Origin: Oscillospiraceae bacterium
GTDB taxonomy: Bacteria; Bacillota; Clostridia; Oscillospirales; Oscillospiraceae
Assembly: GCA_022846095.1 (NCBI GenBank)
Contig: AP025583.1
Location: 3,187,279 to 3,251,278, forward strand
Direction of reading: 5' to 3'
Length of the DNA: 64,000 bases
Position 1 is the first letter of the stretch. Every line of letters begins with the position of its first letter. Below the pieces are notes generated by a model. It saw nothing but the letters and a program-made list of their open reading frames with translations, was not told the DNA's origin and ran no database searches. This document shows positions 41,715-51,025 of this stretch, in pieces. Position numbers and translations under genes: made by a program.

Positions 41715-43392
41715 GGGGCTTCGCCACCTTCCATGTGAGAAAATAGACCAGGGCCTCCACGGCCAGGACAATGAGGATGATCAGCGCGGAGATCAGGGAG
41801 GCCAGGGCGTATTTGCCGGTATAGACCGCGTCGAACAGGCGGAACACCGCCAGCTGCTGGCCCGGGTTGATGAGGAACAATATGGCCCCCGCGGTGGTCA
41901 TGCTGCTGGAGAAGTTGTACACAAAGCAGCTCAGGAAGGCGGGGCGCAGGCCGGGCAGGATCACGTCCCGCAGCACGGCGAACTGCCCGCCCCCCAGATC
42001 CCGGGCCGCCCGCTCCAGGGAGACCGGCACCTGGGTCAGGGCGGCGGAGCAGATCTTGGTGGTGGTGGGCAGCTGCTTGAAGAGCATGTTGGCCAGGACG
42101 ATGAGGGCCGTGCCCGTCAGCTTCAGGGGCGGATGGTTGAAGGCCAGGATGTACCCGATGCCGAAGCAGGTGCCGGGCAGCATGTAGGGCAGGGTGGCCA
42201 GGCAGTCGAAGAGGCCGCGCCCCGGCACCTTCCGCCGCTCCATATAGTAGGCGAAGAGCATGGCGAAGGCCGTGCCCGCCAGGGAGACGATCAGGGCGTA
42301 CTGCACGCTGCGCAGCATGGTGCCCGCGTCGTAGCGCAGCAGCTGCTCCAGATACTCGGTGGTGAAGCTGTAGACCCCCTTGACGGGCTTGAGGAAGCCG
42401 GAGAGGAAGATGCACCCGTACTGCAGGAGCATCATGCCGAAGAACAGCACGCTCACCCCCACGGCCAGCACGCCCGCCGGGCCGCAGCGCAGCAGCTTGA
42501 GGCTGAGCTGCTCCTGCTTGGCGCGGGAGGCCTCCACCAGCAGGTCCGAGCGGCGCATCAGGCGCCGGTAGAGGAAAAAGGCGGCGATGGAGGGCAGCAG
42601 CAGGAACATATTCATGGCCGACGCCTTTTCCAGGTTGGAGTACCCCACCAGCTGGAGGTAGATCTCCGAGGCGATGGTGCTGAACCGCCCGCCGATGATC
42701 ACCGGGGTGCCGAAGTCGGCCAGGGAGCGCACGAAGGACAGCAGCAGCGACACCAGGATGCCCGGCCGCATCAGGGGCAGCACGATGTCCCGGAGAATGG
42801 CGCCGGGGCGGGCCCCCAGATCCCGGGCGGCCTGGAGGCTGGCGCCGTCCAGCTTGGAGAGGATCCCGCTGAGAAACAGGGCGTTGAGGGGGACAAAGGA
42901 GATGCTCTGCATCCAGATGACCCCCCAGCAGTTGTAGGGGTCCCAGGACAGGCCCAGCAGCCGGTGGGTGATCCAGCCCCTGCGCCCGTAGAGCTGGATA
43001 TAGGCCAGGGAGGAGACGAAGGGGGGCGAGACCATGGTGATCAGCAGCAGCCCCATGCATAAGAGCTTAACCCAGCCCCGCTTGGTGGACAGGAACAGGG
43101 CGGTGGCCACGGAAAAAATAGTGCAGAACAGGGCGGTCAGCACACCCACGAACAGGCTGTTCCAGAGGTTGGTGCGGTACTGGCTCCACACCGCGCGGTA
43201 GCTGTCCAGGTTCAGGCCCGCCCCGCCCTGGAAGCTGCGCAGGAAAATGCACAGGATGGGGTAGAGCACAAACAGGCAGATCGCGCCCAGCAGGACGGCC
43301 AGCAGCAGCTTGTCCGCCGCCCAGCCCCCAACGCGAAAAAGGGCATCCTCAGATGCCCTTTTCCCCGCTTTGGCGCTGCCGCGATCAGTCAT
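41704..43392 (-). CDS. ABC importer double-domain permease (FbpB-like)
   Basis: This 562-residue protein consists of two fused binding-protein-dependent permease domains, about 12 helices, each with an E-A-A-like loop (A-A-R-D-L-G-A-R-P ... and A-A-R-D-L-G-G-G-Q ...). This fused layout is typical of ferric-ion (FbpB), thiamine and phosphonate importers. Its start overlaps the end of the binding-protein gene by 8 bases. Confidence 0.9.
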   Translation of the reverse strand: MTDRGSAKAGKRASEDALFRVGGWAADKLLLAVLLGAICLFVLYPILCIFLRSFQGGAGLNLDSYRAVWSQYRTNLWNSLFVGVLTALFCTIFSVATALFLSTKRGWVKLLCMGLLLITMVSPPFVSSLAYIQLYGRRGWITHRLLGLSWDPYNCWGVIWMQSISFVPLNALFLSGILSKLDGASLQAARDLGARPGAILRDIVLPLMRPGILVSLLLSFVRSLADFGTPVIIGGRFSTIASEIYLQLVGYSNLEKASAMNMFLLLPSIAAFFLYRRLMRRSDLLVEASRAKQEQLSLKLLRCGPAGVLAVGVSVLFFGMMLLQYGCIFLSGFLKPVKGVYSFTTEYLEQLLRYDAGTMLRSVQYALIVSLAGTAFAMLFAYYMERRKVPGRGLFDCLATLPYMLPGTCFGIGYILAFNHPPLKLTGTALIVLANMLFKQLPTTTKICSAALTQVPVSLERAARDLGGGQFAVLRDVILPGLRPAFLSCFVYNFSSSMTTAGAILFLINPGQQLAVFRLFDAVYTGKYALASLISALIILIVLAVEALVYFLTWKVAKPRVS

Positions 43393-44494
43393 TGACCGCC
43401 TTGTCCCCCATCAGCGCCTCGAACTGCTCCAGCACGGCGGTGCGCTGGGCGCCGAACAGGGACAGGTCCTCGTCCAGCAGGATGGCGGTGTCGTAGTCCA
43501 GCTCAATGCCCTCCAGGTTGGGCTTGATGAGCTTGACGCTGGTCTTCTGGTCGATCTCGGCCAGCAGCTTGAGATTCTCGTCGCTGCTGAACAGCCACTC
43601 GATAAAGTACTTGGCGGCCTCCACATTGTCGGCGTTCTTGAACGCGGCGACGCCGTCGGGCATCCAGGGAATCCCGTCGGTGGGGTAGACGATGCTCACG
43701 TCGTACTCGTCCAGCAGGTCCTCGATGGTGCCGTCGATGTAGGTGATCCCGATGGCGTACTCGTCGGCGATGACCTTGTTCTTGGGGTCGGAGCCGCGCT
43801 TGCCGTAGAAGGCGATATTCTCGTTAAGGCTGTTGAAGTAGTCCCAGCCCGCCTCCTCGCCCAGCTTTTGCAGCATGGCGTTGACCACGGCGTAGTTGGT
43901 GCCGGACACGGCGGGGTTGGACATGACGATCTCGCCCTTGTACTCGCTGTTGAGCAGGTCGGTCCAGGTGGCGGGGGCGGTAATGTTCAGCTCCCCCATC
44001 AGGGTGTTGTTCACCAGGAAGCCCACAATGGTCAGGCCCTTGGAGAACCAGTAGCCGTCGGCGTCCTTGAAGGCGTCGGCCAGGTCGGAGGAGGCGGCGA
44101 AGCTCACCTGCTCCAGCAGGCCGTCGTCCTTGGCGCTCATGAACGCGTCGATGCCGCCGCCAAACCACAGGTCGGCGGAGGGGGTGCCGCCCTCGGCCCG
44201 CAGCTTGGAGAGCACGTCGCCGGAGGACATGGACAGCAGCTCCACCTTGACGCCGGTCTCCGCGGCGAACTTCTCGAACAGGGTCATATAGGTCTCGTTG
44301 GTGGCCACCACCTTCAGGGTGCCGGACAGCTCGGGCGCCGCCGGGGCGGTCTCGGGCACGGGGGTGGGCTCCACGGCGGGAGTGGGCTCGGCCGCGGGCG
44401 TGGGGGTGGGGGTCCCGGCGCCGCCCGCGGAGCAGGCCGCCAGGGCGGCGACCATGGACAGGGCCAGGAGCAGAGAGAGCAGCTTCTTTTTCAT
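43385..44494 (-). CDS. ABC importer substrate-binding lipoprotein
   Basis: This 369-residue protein starts at ATG 44494; an upstream TTG overlaps the GGAAAGGA site. A lipoprotein signal ends in the lipobox L-A-A-C, followed by a Pro/Thr/Glu linker. The mature domain (begins S-G-T-L-K-V-V-A-T-N-E) resembles ferric-type periplasmic binding proteins, with A-D-L-W-F-G-G-G near the N-terminus. The ligand is unproven: ferric complexes, thiamine or 2-aminoethylphosphonate are all possible. It is the first gene of the operon and has its own promoter. Confidence 0.87.
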   Translation of the reverse strand: MKKKLLSLLLALSMVAALAACSAGGAGTPTPTPAAEPTPAVEPTPVPETAPAAPELSGTLKVVATNETYMTLFEKFAAETGVKVELLSMSSGDVLSKLRAEGGTPSADLWFGGGIDAFMSAKDDGLLEQVSFAASSDLADAFKDADGYWFSKGLTIVGFLVNNTLMGELNITAPATWTDLLNSEYKGEIVMSNPAVSGTNYAVVNAMLQKLGEEAGWDYFNSLNENIAFYGKRGSDPKNKVIADEYAIGITYIDGTIEDLLDEYDVSIVYPTDGIPWMPDGVAAFKNADNVEAAKYFIEWLFSSDENLKLLAEIDQKTSVKLIKPNLEGIELDYDTAILLDEDLSLFGAQRTAVLEQFEALMGDKAVND

Positions 44495-44575
44495 GGTATG
44501 GTATCTATCCTTTCCTTTCAATCCAACCGGCGAAAGGCCGCAAAACGCAGGGCACGCCGGCTGTCAAGCCGATTT

Positions 44576-44604
44576 AACATACCATATTTCGCAACTTTTT
44601 TCAA
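44576..44604 (-). promoter_or_regulatory. promoter of the ABC importer operon
   Basis: On the - strand, TTGAAA (44599-44604) and TATGTT (44576-44581) are separated by exactly 17 bases in an A+T-rich stretch. It lies about 80 bases before the ATG of the binding-protein gene. A small CGGCT/AGCCG dyad (44558-44571) sits in the leader. Confidence 0.65.
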
Positions 44605-44686
44605 CAAAAATATGCATTTATAGCAAAAATCAATTGTTGTTCGTTCATTTATCGATAATATCTATCAAAGGCGGGCAAAACCGTTC

Positions 44687-44721
44687 AAAAAGGGGCCGCC
44701 GATCGTCAGATCGGCGGCCCC
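44687..44721 (-). terminator. terminator of the pntAB operon
   Basis: GGGGCCGCCGATC (44692-44704) and its complement (44709-44721) form a 13-bp stem with a 4-base loop. The - strand transcript continues into TTTTTG. It lies 17 bases after the pntB stop. Confidence 0.88.
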
Positions 44722-44737
44722 TTGGGGGGTGGGCGGC

Positions 44738-46657
44738 CTATACCGCCTCGATCAGCTGTTTCACCGTGTCCGCGGCGTCCCCCAGAAGGAGCACGGTATG
44801 CTCCCGGTCGTAGAGCGGGTTCGGCACCCCGGCGTAGCCCGGGCTGCGGTCGAAGTTGCAGACGATGACGTGCCTGGCCCGCCCCGCGTCCAGCACCGGC
44901 ATGCCGTAGATGGGCGTGCCCTCCGCCTCGTTGGCCGCGGGGTTGACCACGTCGTTGGCGCCGATTACAATCGCCACGTCGCAGTCCGCGAACTCCGGGT
45001 TGATGTCGTCCATCTCCCGCAGCTTCTCGTAGGGCACGTCGGCCTCGGCCAGCAGCACGTTCATGTGCCCCGGCATCCGCCCCGCCACAGGGTGGATCGC
45101 GAAATCCACCCGCGCGCCGCGGCGCTCCAGCTTTTCCGCCAGCTGCCACACCTGCCGCTGCGCCTGGGCGATGGCCATGCCGTAGCCGGGGATCAGGATG
45201 ACCCGTTTCGCCCCGTCCAGGATGGCGTGCAGATCCGTCCCGCCCTCCGGGCGCACATCCCGGCCGGCCTGCGCCTCCCCGTCCAGCGCGTCCAGCAGTG
45301 CCTGCACCGTATCCGCGGCGTTTCCCGGCAGGAACACGGTATTTTTCCGGTCGTAGAGGGGGTTCGGCACCCCGGCGTAGCCCGGGCTGCGGTCGAAATT
45401 GCAGACGACGACGTGCTTGGCCCGCCCCGCGTCCAGCACCGGCATGCCGTAGATGGGCGTGCCCTCCGCCTCGTTGGCCGCGGGATTGACCACGTCGTTG
45501 GCGCCGATGATCACCGCCACGTCGCAGTCCGCGAACTCCGGGTTGATGTCGTCCATCTCCCGCAGCTTCTCATAGGGCACGTCGGCCTCGGCCAGCAGCA
45601 CGTTCATGTGCCCCGGCATCCGCCCCGCCACAGGGTGGATCGCGAAATCCACCTGCGCGCCGTTGCGCTCCAGCCACTGGGCCAGCTGCTGTACCTGCCG
45701 CTGCGCCTGGGCGATGGCCATACCGTAGCCGGGGATCAGGATGACCCGCCGGGCGGACCGCAGCAGCCGGTCCGGCGTCTCCTCCGCCTCCTGCCGCGCG
45801 GGCGCCTGGGCGTCCGTGGGCGCCGGGCGCGCCGCCTGGGCGGGCGCCGCAGAAGTCCGCCCCAGCAGGATGTCCACCAGCCGGCGGTTCATGGAGCGGC
45901 ACATAATCTGCGTAAGCAACAGGCCGGACGCGCCCACCACGCCGCCCACGGCCACCAGGAGCGGATCGCCGATGGCCATGCCCGCGATGGCGCCCGCCAC
46001 GCCCGAGAGGGAGTTGAGCAGCGAAATTGTGATGGGCATATCCGCGCCGCCCACCCGGATGGCGAAGGCGACGCCGAAAAACCCGCTGATCAGGGCGCAC
46101 AGCGCCACGGACAGGCCGGTTGAAATGACCTGCGCGGCCACCAGCACCACCGCGGCGGTCGCCGCCAGCAGGGCCGCCGTGGTAATGGCCTGGTGCGCGG
46201 GCCAGACGACGGGGCGCTGGCCCAGCACCTTATGGAGCTTGCCCGCGGCGATCAGGCTCCCGGTCAGCGTCACCATGCCCACCGCGAGGGCAAGCCCGGC
46301 CGTGGCAAGGCCGAACACGCCGGGCCCGCCGCCCCCCAGCAGGGACACCGCCGCCACCAGCGCGGACGCCGCGCCGCCGAAGCCGTTGAGCAGCGCCACC
46401 ACCTGGGGCATCTCGATCATCTTGATGCGCCGGGCCCACACAAGCCCGCACACCAGCCCGGCCCCCAGGCAAATCCACAGCTCCGGCAGCGTAAAGATGG
46501 CGTAGCGGTACATCGTCAGCAGCACCGCGCCCGCCGTACAGGCCGCGCTGAGCAGGTTGCCGGCCACGGCGGTGCGCACCCTGCTCATCATGGAGATGCC
46601 GGCGAGCACGCCCAGGGTCAGCAGAGCGCAGGTTATGTAATACGCCACGGCGCTCAT
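44738..46657 (-). CDS. pntB: NAD(P) transhydrogenase beta subunit with duplicated NADP-binding domain
   Basis: This protein has 639 residues, against about 460 in typical PntB. Residues 1-265 form the membrane domain (dII, about nine helices). After a proline/alanine linker come two complete NADP(H)-binding domains (dIII), at about residues 303-455 and 484-639. Each retains P-G-Y-G-M-A-I-A-Q-A-Q, H-P-V-A-G-R-M-P-G-H-M-N-V, G-A-N-D-V-V-N-P-A-A and G-Y-A-G-V-P-N-P-L. The copies are nearly identical at both DNA and protein level with an offset of 543 bases and no frame disruption. The enzyme couples proton flow to hydride transfer between NADH and NADP+. How a second dIII would fit is unclear. 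Confidence 0.93.
   Translation of the reverse strand: MSAVAYYITCALLTLGVLAGISMMSRVRTAVAGNLLSAACTAGAVLLTMYRYAIFTLPELWICLGAGLVCGLVWARRIKMIEMPQVVALLNGFGGAASALVAAVSLLGGGGPGVFGLATAGLALAVGMVTLTGSLIAAGKLHKVLGQRPVVWPAHQAITTAALLAATAAVVLVAAQVISTGLSVALCALISGFFGVAFAIRVGGADMPITISLLNSLSGVAGAIAGMAIGDPLLVAVGGVVGASGLLLTQIMCRSMNRRLVDILLGRTSAAPAQAARPAPTDAQAPARQEAEETPDRLLRSARRVILIPGYGMAIAQAQRQVQQLAQWLERNGAQVDFAIHPVAGRMPGHMNVLLAEADVPYEKLREMDDINPEFADCDVAVIIGANDVVNPAANEAEGTPIYGMPVLDAGRAKHVVVCNFDRSPGYAGVPNPLYDRKNTVFLPGNAADTVQALLDALDGEAQAGRDVRPEGGTDLHAILDGAKRVILIPGYGMAIAQAQRQVWQLAEKLERRGARVDFAIHPVAGRMPGHMNVLLAEADVPYEKLREMDDINPEFADCDVAIVIGANDVVNPAANEAEGTPIYGMPVLDAGRARHVIVCNFDRSPGYAGVPNPLYDREHTVLLLGDAADTVKQLIEAV
44741..45752 (-). 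repeat. internal tandem duplication within pntB
   Basis: Two direct copies, about 44741-45209 and 45285-45752, lie 543 bases (181 codons) apart. Long stretches are nearly base-for-base identical. Differences are scattered and mostly synonymous or conservative, so both copies appear to be under selection, or the duplication is recent and maintained by gene conversion. Confidence 0.93.
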
Positions 46658-46941
46658 TTCCCGTCCTCCTTGTGCCGAAACATCTTCAGCATGCGGTGGG
46701 TCACGCCGAAGCCGCCCGCCACGTTGAGCATCGCCAGAAAAATGGCCAGGAAGCCCAGGATACGGTTTCCGGTGGCCGCCGCGGCGGCGGTCGCCGTCAA
46801 AGCGCCCAGCACCGTGATACCGGACAGCGCGTTCATGCCGGACATCAGCGGCGTGTGCAGCAGGCTGGGCACATTTTTAATGATTTTGTACCCAATCAGC
46901 GCCGCCGCCGCGAACAGTACGATCAGCACGACAGGATGCAT
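46654..46941 (-). CDS. pntAB: NAD(P) transhydrogenase alpha-2 subunit (membrane part)
   Basis: This 95-residue membrane protein has three hydrophobic segments, including N-V-P-S-L-L-H-T-P-L-M-S-G-M-N-A-L-S-G, the conserved membrane-domain motif of the split transhydrogenase alpha subunit. Its stop overlaps the pntB start by 4 bases. In this lineage the alpha chain is encoded as two genes. Confidence 0.93.
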   Translation of the reverse strand: MHPVVLIVLFAAAALIGYKIIKNVPSLLHTPLMSGMNALSGITVLGALTATAAAAATGNRILGFLAIFLAMLNVAGGFGVTHRMLKMFRHKEDGK

Positions 46942-46978
46942 ACAGACCCTCCAGTCTTTATTTTGTGTCCGCCGGCCG

Positions 46979-48136
46979 CTACAGCCCCATGGCCTCCCTG
47001 GCCCCGGCGTGGACCAGCTCCCCGCGGACGGTGGTCAGGGCGGAGGCGACGATCTCGTCCTGCTCGTTCAGGTGCAGCCCGCCGTCCTTCGCCAGGTACA
47101 GCACCAGGTTGCAGATGTTGTGCGCAAACATCCAGGTGGAGCTGGTGGGCAGCAGGCCGGGGATATTCTTGATGCCGTTGATGGTCACGCCGTGCTTTCT
47201 GCACACCTCCCCGGGGTCGGTCAGGGCGCAGTTGCCGCCCTGGTCGATGGAGATGTCCACAATCACAGACCCGGGCCGCATGCGCTCCACCATCTCTTCG
47301 TCCAGCAGCACGGGCGCCACACGGCTCGGCACCAGGGCGCTGCAGAACACCACGTCCATGTCCTTCACCACGTCCCGCAGGACGGCGCGCTCCTTCTCCA
47401 GCCACTCCCCGCTCAGCGCGTTGGCGTAGCCGCCCTTCCCCACCGCAACCTCGGCGGGCACACCCAGCTCCACGCTCTTCGCGCCCAGGCTCTTCGCCTG
47501 CTCCACGGCGTCGGGCCGGATGTCGGCGGCGTAGGTCACCGCGCCCAGCCGCTTGGCGGTGGCCAGGGCCTGGAGCCCCGCCACGCCGCAGCCGATGACC
47601 AGCGCGTTGATGGGCTTGATCATGCCCACGGCGCAGAAAATCTGGGGGGCGAACTTGGCCAGGGCGTCGGCCGCCATGATCATGCCCTTGTAGCCCGCGC
47701 AGGTGCTCATGGAGGTGAGCGCGTCCATGTTCTGCGCCCGGGAGATCCGCGGGATCCCGTCCAGCGTCAGGCTGACGACGCCCTTGGCCGCCAGGGCGCG
47801 CACCATCTCGTGGTTGGCCGGCGCCGCCGGGTGGATAAACGTGATCAGATACTGGCCGGCGTGCATCATATCGACCTCGTGCAGCTGCTTCGCCCCGTTG
47901 TACTGGGGCTCCTTCACCTTCAAAATCAGATCCGCCTGGGCGTACAGCTCCGCCGCATCGTCAAGGATGCGCGCCCCCGCGGCCTCGTACTGCCCGTCCT
48001 GGTAGAAGGCCCCCGCGCCCGCGCCCTTTTCCACCAGAACGTCGAACCCGGCCTTGACGTACTTTTCCACGGTCTCAGGGATGGCGGAAACGCGCCGCTC
48101 CCCGTGCATGATCTCCGCAGGAATTCCGATAACCAT
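46979..48136 (-). CDS. pntAA: NAD(P) transhydrogenase alpha-1 subunit (NAD-binding)
   Basis: This 385-residue soluble subunit (dI) binds NAD(H). The alanine dehydrogenase/transhydrogenase N-terminal domain opens with G-I-P-A-E-I-M-H-G-E-R-R-V. The nucleotide fold carries V-I-G-C-G-V-A-G-L-Q-A and the mobile-loop region follows. GGAGG precedes the ATG. With pntAB and pntB it forms a three-gene set that makes NADPH at the expense of the proton gradient, or the reverse. Confidence 0.93.
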   Translation of the reverse strand: MVIGIPAEIMHGERRVSAIPETVEKYVKAGFDVLVEKGAGAGAFYQDGQYEAAGARILDDAAELYAQADLILKVKEPQYNGAKQLHEVDMMHAGQYLITFIHPAAPANHEMVRALAAKGVVSLTLDGIPRISRAQNMDALTSMSTCAGYKGMIMAADALAKFAPQIFCAVGMIKPINALVIGCGVAGLQALATAKRLGAVTYAADIRPDAVEQAKSLGAKSVELGVPAEVAVGKGGYANALSGEWLEKERAVLRDVVKDMDVVFCSALVPSRVAPVLLDEEMVERMRPGSVIVDISIDQGGNCALTDPGEVCRKHGVTINGIKNIPGLLPTSSTWMFAHNICNLVLYLAKDGGLHLNEQDEIVASALTTVRGELVHAGAREAMGL

Positions 48137-48151
48137 TATAATGCCTCCAAA

Positions 48152-48607
48152 TTATGATGTTTTTTCGGGCAGGACACACAGATCATTTTTCACAGTAGAG
48201 AATACCACCATTGTCTTTGTTGCGGAGACGCCCTTGATCGCCTTGATCGCGTCCAGCACGTGCTCGAGATCCTGGGTGGAGCTGGCCACGACCTTCAGGA
48301 GGTAGTCCAGATCGCCCGTCACGTAGTGGCACTCCGCAATTTGGCGCATGTTCAGCACCGTGGCGCGAAAGGCCTCGTTATACTTGGGGTGCTCAATGCC
48401 CACCGAGATGAACGCCAGAATCCCCATATCGATCTTGCCGTAGTCCAGCAGAATGGAGTACTGCCGGATCATCCCGCCGCTCTCCAGCTTCTTGATGCGC
48501 TCAATGACGGCGGAGACGGAGAGGTTGATCTTTGCGCTGATAGACGATGCGTTTTCCCGCGCGTTCTTTTTCAGACACTCCAGAATTTGTATGTCGATAC
48601 TATCCAT
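48152..48607 (-). CDS. Lrp/AsnC family regulator
   Basis: This 151-residue protein has an N-terminal winged helix-turn-helix (I-D-I-Q-I-L-E-C-L-K-K-N-A-R, then I-S-A-K-I-N-L-S-V-S-A-V-I-E-R-I) and a C-terminal RAM ligand-binding domain ending in a beta strand. It lies 15 bases upstream of pntAA on the same strand, so it is probably co-transcribed with the transhydrogenase genes and may control them. Usual effectors are amino acids; none can be deduced here. Confidence 0.9.
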   Translation of the reverse strand: MDSIDIQILECLKKNARENASSISAKINLSVSAVIERIKKLESGGMIRQYSILLDYGKIDMGILAFISVGIEHPKYNEAFRATVLNMRQIAECHYVTGDLDYLLKVVASSTQDLEHVLDAIKAIKGVSATKTMVVFSTVKNDLCVLPEKTS

Positions 48608-48641
48608 CGCGGCGCTCCTTTCCCCACTATTATTTATCTAC

Positions 48642-48669
48642 ATTATGCCATAACGGCAAAAAAAGTAAA
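48642..48669 (-). promoter_or_regulatory. candidate promoter of the lrp-pnt operon
   Basis: On the - strand, TTTACT (48664-48669), a 16-base spacer and CATAAT (48642-48647) with an upstream TG give an extended -10 promoter. The dyad TGCC-ATAAC-GGCA (48646-48658) overlaps the spacer and could be an autoregulatory operator. Confidence 0.45.
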
Positions 48670-48854
48670 GTCAAATCAAATAGTACCGTATTATTTTTTG
48701 TAAAAATGCATTTTCTCGAAAAACTTTTATTGCACATCATTTGCCGGCCTGACCCACCAAAAATTTTATCGCCGGGGGGGCGGCGGGCCTGCTATAATGG
48801 AGGGGAACCCCGGGGCGGGCCCTCTCCGCCACCTACACGAAGCGAGGCGCATCC

Positions 48855-50969
48855 ATGACCTTTTCCGAATTCAGACGGCACTTTCACCTCACCCTCAACC
48901 CCCGGCAGGAGGAGGCCGTCCGGCAGACCGGGGGCCCCGTGCTGCTGCTGGCCGTGCCGGGCAGCGGCAAGACCACCGTGCTGGTGGCCCGGCTGGGCTA
49001 TATGCTCTACTGCGAGGGGGTCCGCCCGGAGCAGATCCTCACCGTCACCTACACGGTGGCGGCCACCAGGGACATGCGGCGGCGCTTCTCCGCCGCCTTT
49101 GGGGAGGAGTACGCCGGGCGGCTGACCTTCCGCACCATCAACGGCATCTGCGCCGTGGTCATCCGGCACTACGCGGCCCGGAAGGGCGCCCGGGCCTTCG
49201 CCCTGGCGGACGACGAGGGGCAGCTGAACGCCGTGGTGCGGGAGCTGCTGGCCAAGAGCGGCTCCTCCTACCCCAGCGAGCTCCAGGTCAAGGACGCCCG
49301 CACCCACATCACCTTCTGCAAGAACAGGATGCTCACCGAGGCTGAAATCCGGGAGCACAAGGTGGACGGCATGGATTTCCCGGCGGTCTGGACCGGCTAC
49401 CAGGACTTTCTGAACCGCAGCCGCCTCATGGACTACGACGACCAGATGGTCTTTACCTACCGCATCTTCCGCCAGTACCCCGACATACTCGCCCACTTCC
49501 GGCAGCGCTACCCCTACCTCTGCGTGGACGAGGCCCAGGACACCTCCAAAATCCAGCACGCCATTCTCCGCCTGCTCGCGGCGGGGAGCGGCAATATCTT
49601 CATGGTGGGGGACGAGGACCAGAGCATCTACGGCTTCCGAGCCGCCTGGCCCCAGGCCCTGCTGGAGTTCGAGCGCACCTATCCGGGGGCCCGGGTGCTG
49701 GTGATGGACGTGAACTACCGCTCCACCCGGGCCATCGTGGAGAAGGCGGACGCCTTCATCCATTGCAACCGGGACCGCCACCCCAAGCACATGCGCACGG
49801 ACAACCCCCAGGGCGCGCCCGTGCGCAAAATCGTGCTGCCCGACTACAACCGCCAGTACCGCTATCTGCTCAGGGAGGCCCGGGCCTGCATGGAGCCCAC
49901 CGCCATCCTCTACCGCAACAACGACAGCGCCCTGCCCCTCATTGACCTGCTGGAGCAAAACGGCGTGCCCTACGCCTGCCGCCAGCGGGAGGGCTTCTTT
50001 TTCACCAGCCCCCTGGTGCGGGATCTCACCGACATGCTGGAATTCGCCTTTGACGACGGCAACCGGGAGCTGTTCCTGCGCTTCTACTACAAGCTGGATT
50101 TGAAAGTAAAGAAGGCGGCGCTGGCCGGGCTGCTGCGGGGGATGCGGGAGGACGAGACGGTGTTCGGGGTCCTGCTGGACAGCGGCGGGCTGGAGCCCTG
50201 GCAGGCGGGCAAGGTGAAGGCCCTCCAGACCCACTTCTCCAAGCTGCCCCGGCTCACCAGCTTCGCCGCCCTCCAGCGGCTGGTGAAGTACATGGGCTAC
50301 GGCGACTACCTGAAGGAGCAGCGCGCGGATACCTCCAAGCTGGACGTGCTGCTCTCCCTGGCCAACCAGACCCCCGGGCTGGAGTCCTTCCTGCTGCGCC
50401 TGCGGGAACTGCGCGCCCTCCTGGAGGAGCCCCCCAGGGCGGACTGCCCCCTGACCCTGTCCACCATCCACGCCAGCAAGGGCCTGGAGTACGACCGGGT
50501 CATCCTCATCGACGTGGTGGACGGCCTGTTCCCCTCGGTGGCCGAGCCGGGGGACGAGGCGGAGCGGGCCGCGCTGGAGGAGGAGCGGCGGCTCTTCTAC
50601 GTGGGGGCCACCCGGGCGCGGTACCAGCTGGATCTGCTGTACTGCGAGAACCGCTTCGGCGAGCCGTCGGGCTCCGGCTCCTCCTTCCTCTCCCAGTTTT
50701 TGGGGGAGCCGTCCAAGTCCCCCGCGCCCGCCGCCCCGGCCCCCGCCAAAGCAGGCGGGCCCGCCGGGCCCTCGGCGGACCAGGTCTCCGCCTGGGAGAA
50801 AGACTACATCCCCGGCGTGGAGGTGCTCCACAGGCGCTTCGGACGCGGGCTGCTCCAGAGCCGCACCGGGAGCATCGCCACAATTTCCTTCCGGGAGGGG
50901 GGCGTCAGGAAGGTGGATCTGCCCACCTGCCTGCGGCAGGGCCTGCTTCAGCCGGCCCGCCCCGAGTGA
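48855..50969 (+). CDS. UvrD/Rep-type superfamily 1 DNA helicase
   Basis: This 704-residue protein contains the SF1A motifs: Q-motif (L-N-P-R-Q), Walker A (A-V-P-G-S-G-K-T-T), Walker B (C-V-D-E-A-Q-D-T), motif III (V-G-D-E-D-Q-S-I-Y-G-F-R-A), motif V (S-T-I-H-A-S-K-G-L-E) and motif VI (L-F-Y-V-G-A-T-R-A-R). A small SH3-like C-terminal domain (V-L-H-R-R-F-G-R-G) resembles the PcrA/UvrD RNA-polymerase-binding tail. It probably acts as a 3'-5' DNA helicase in repair or transcription-coupled processes. A TATAAT hexamer lies at 48793-48798 but lacks a partner -35. Confidence 0.92.
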   Translation: MTFSEFRRHFHLTLNPRQEEAVRQTGGPVLLLAVPGSGKTTVLVARLGYMLYCEGVRPEQILTVTYTVAATRDMRRRFSAAFGEEYAGRLTFRTINGICAVVIRHYAARKGARAFALADDEGQLNAVVRELLAKSGSSYPSELQVKDARTHITFCKNRMLTEAEIREHKVDGMDFPAVWTGYQDFLNRSRLMDYDDQMVFTYRIFRQYPDILAHFRQRYPYLCVDEAQDTSKIQHAILRLLAAGSGNIFMVGDEDQSIYGFRAAWPQALLEFERTYPGARVLVMDVNYRSTRAIVEKADAFIHCNRDRHPKHMRTDNPQGAPVRKIVLPDYNRQYRYLLREARACMEPTAILYRNNDSALPLIDLLEQNGVPYACRQREGFFFTSPLVRDLTDMLEFAFDDGNRELFLRFYYKLDLKVKKAALAGLLRGMREDETVFGVLLDSGGLEPWQAGKVKALQTHFSKLPRLTSFAALQRLVKYMGYGDYLKEQRADTSKLDVLLSLANQTPGLESFLLRLRELRALLEEPPRADCPLTLSTIHASKGLEYDRVILIDVVDGLFPSVAEPGDEAERAALEEERRLFYVGATRARYQLDLLYCENRFGEPSGSGSSFLSQFLGEPSKSPAPAAPAPAKAGGPAGPSADQVSAWEKDYIPGVEVLHRRFGRGLLQSRTGSIATISFREGGVRKVDLPTCLRQGLLQPARPE

Positions 50970-50978
50970 CGGGACGGC

Positions 50979-51018
50979 AAACAGCCCCCTGTAACCTTGC
51001 GGTTACAGGGGGCTGTTT
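50979..51018. terminator. bidirectional intrinsic terminator
   Basis: An 18-bp perfect stem (50979-50996 with 51001-51018) and TTGC loop are followed by a T-rich run on the + strand. It separates the helicase gene (+) from the XRE-cupin gene (-), which converge here. Confidence 0.9.
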
Positions 51019-51025
51019 TGTTTTG

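Noticed and set aside
44738-46657. Frameshift or gene fusion explaining the long pntB
   Set aside because: The frame is continuous and the extra length is an exact second dIII domain, so duplication explains it fully.
48793-48798. TATAAT box upstream of the helicase gene
   Set aside because: A matching -35 box is absent at 16-18 bases; the region upstream is a G-run. It is mentioned in the gene entry only.
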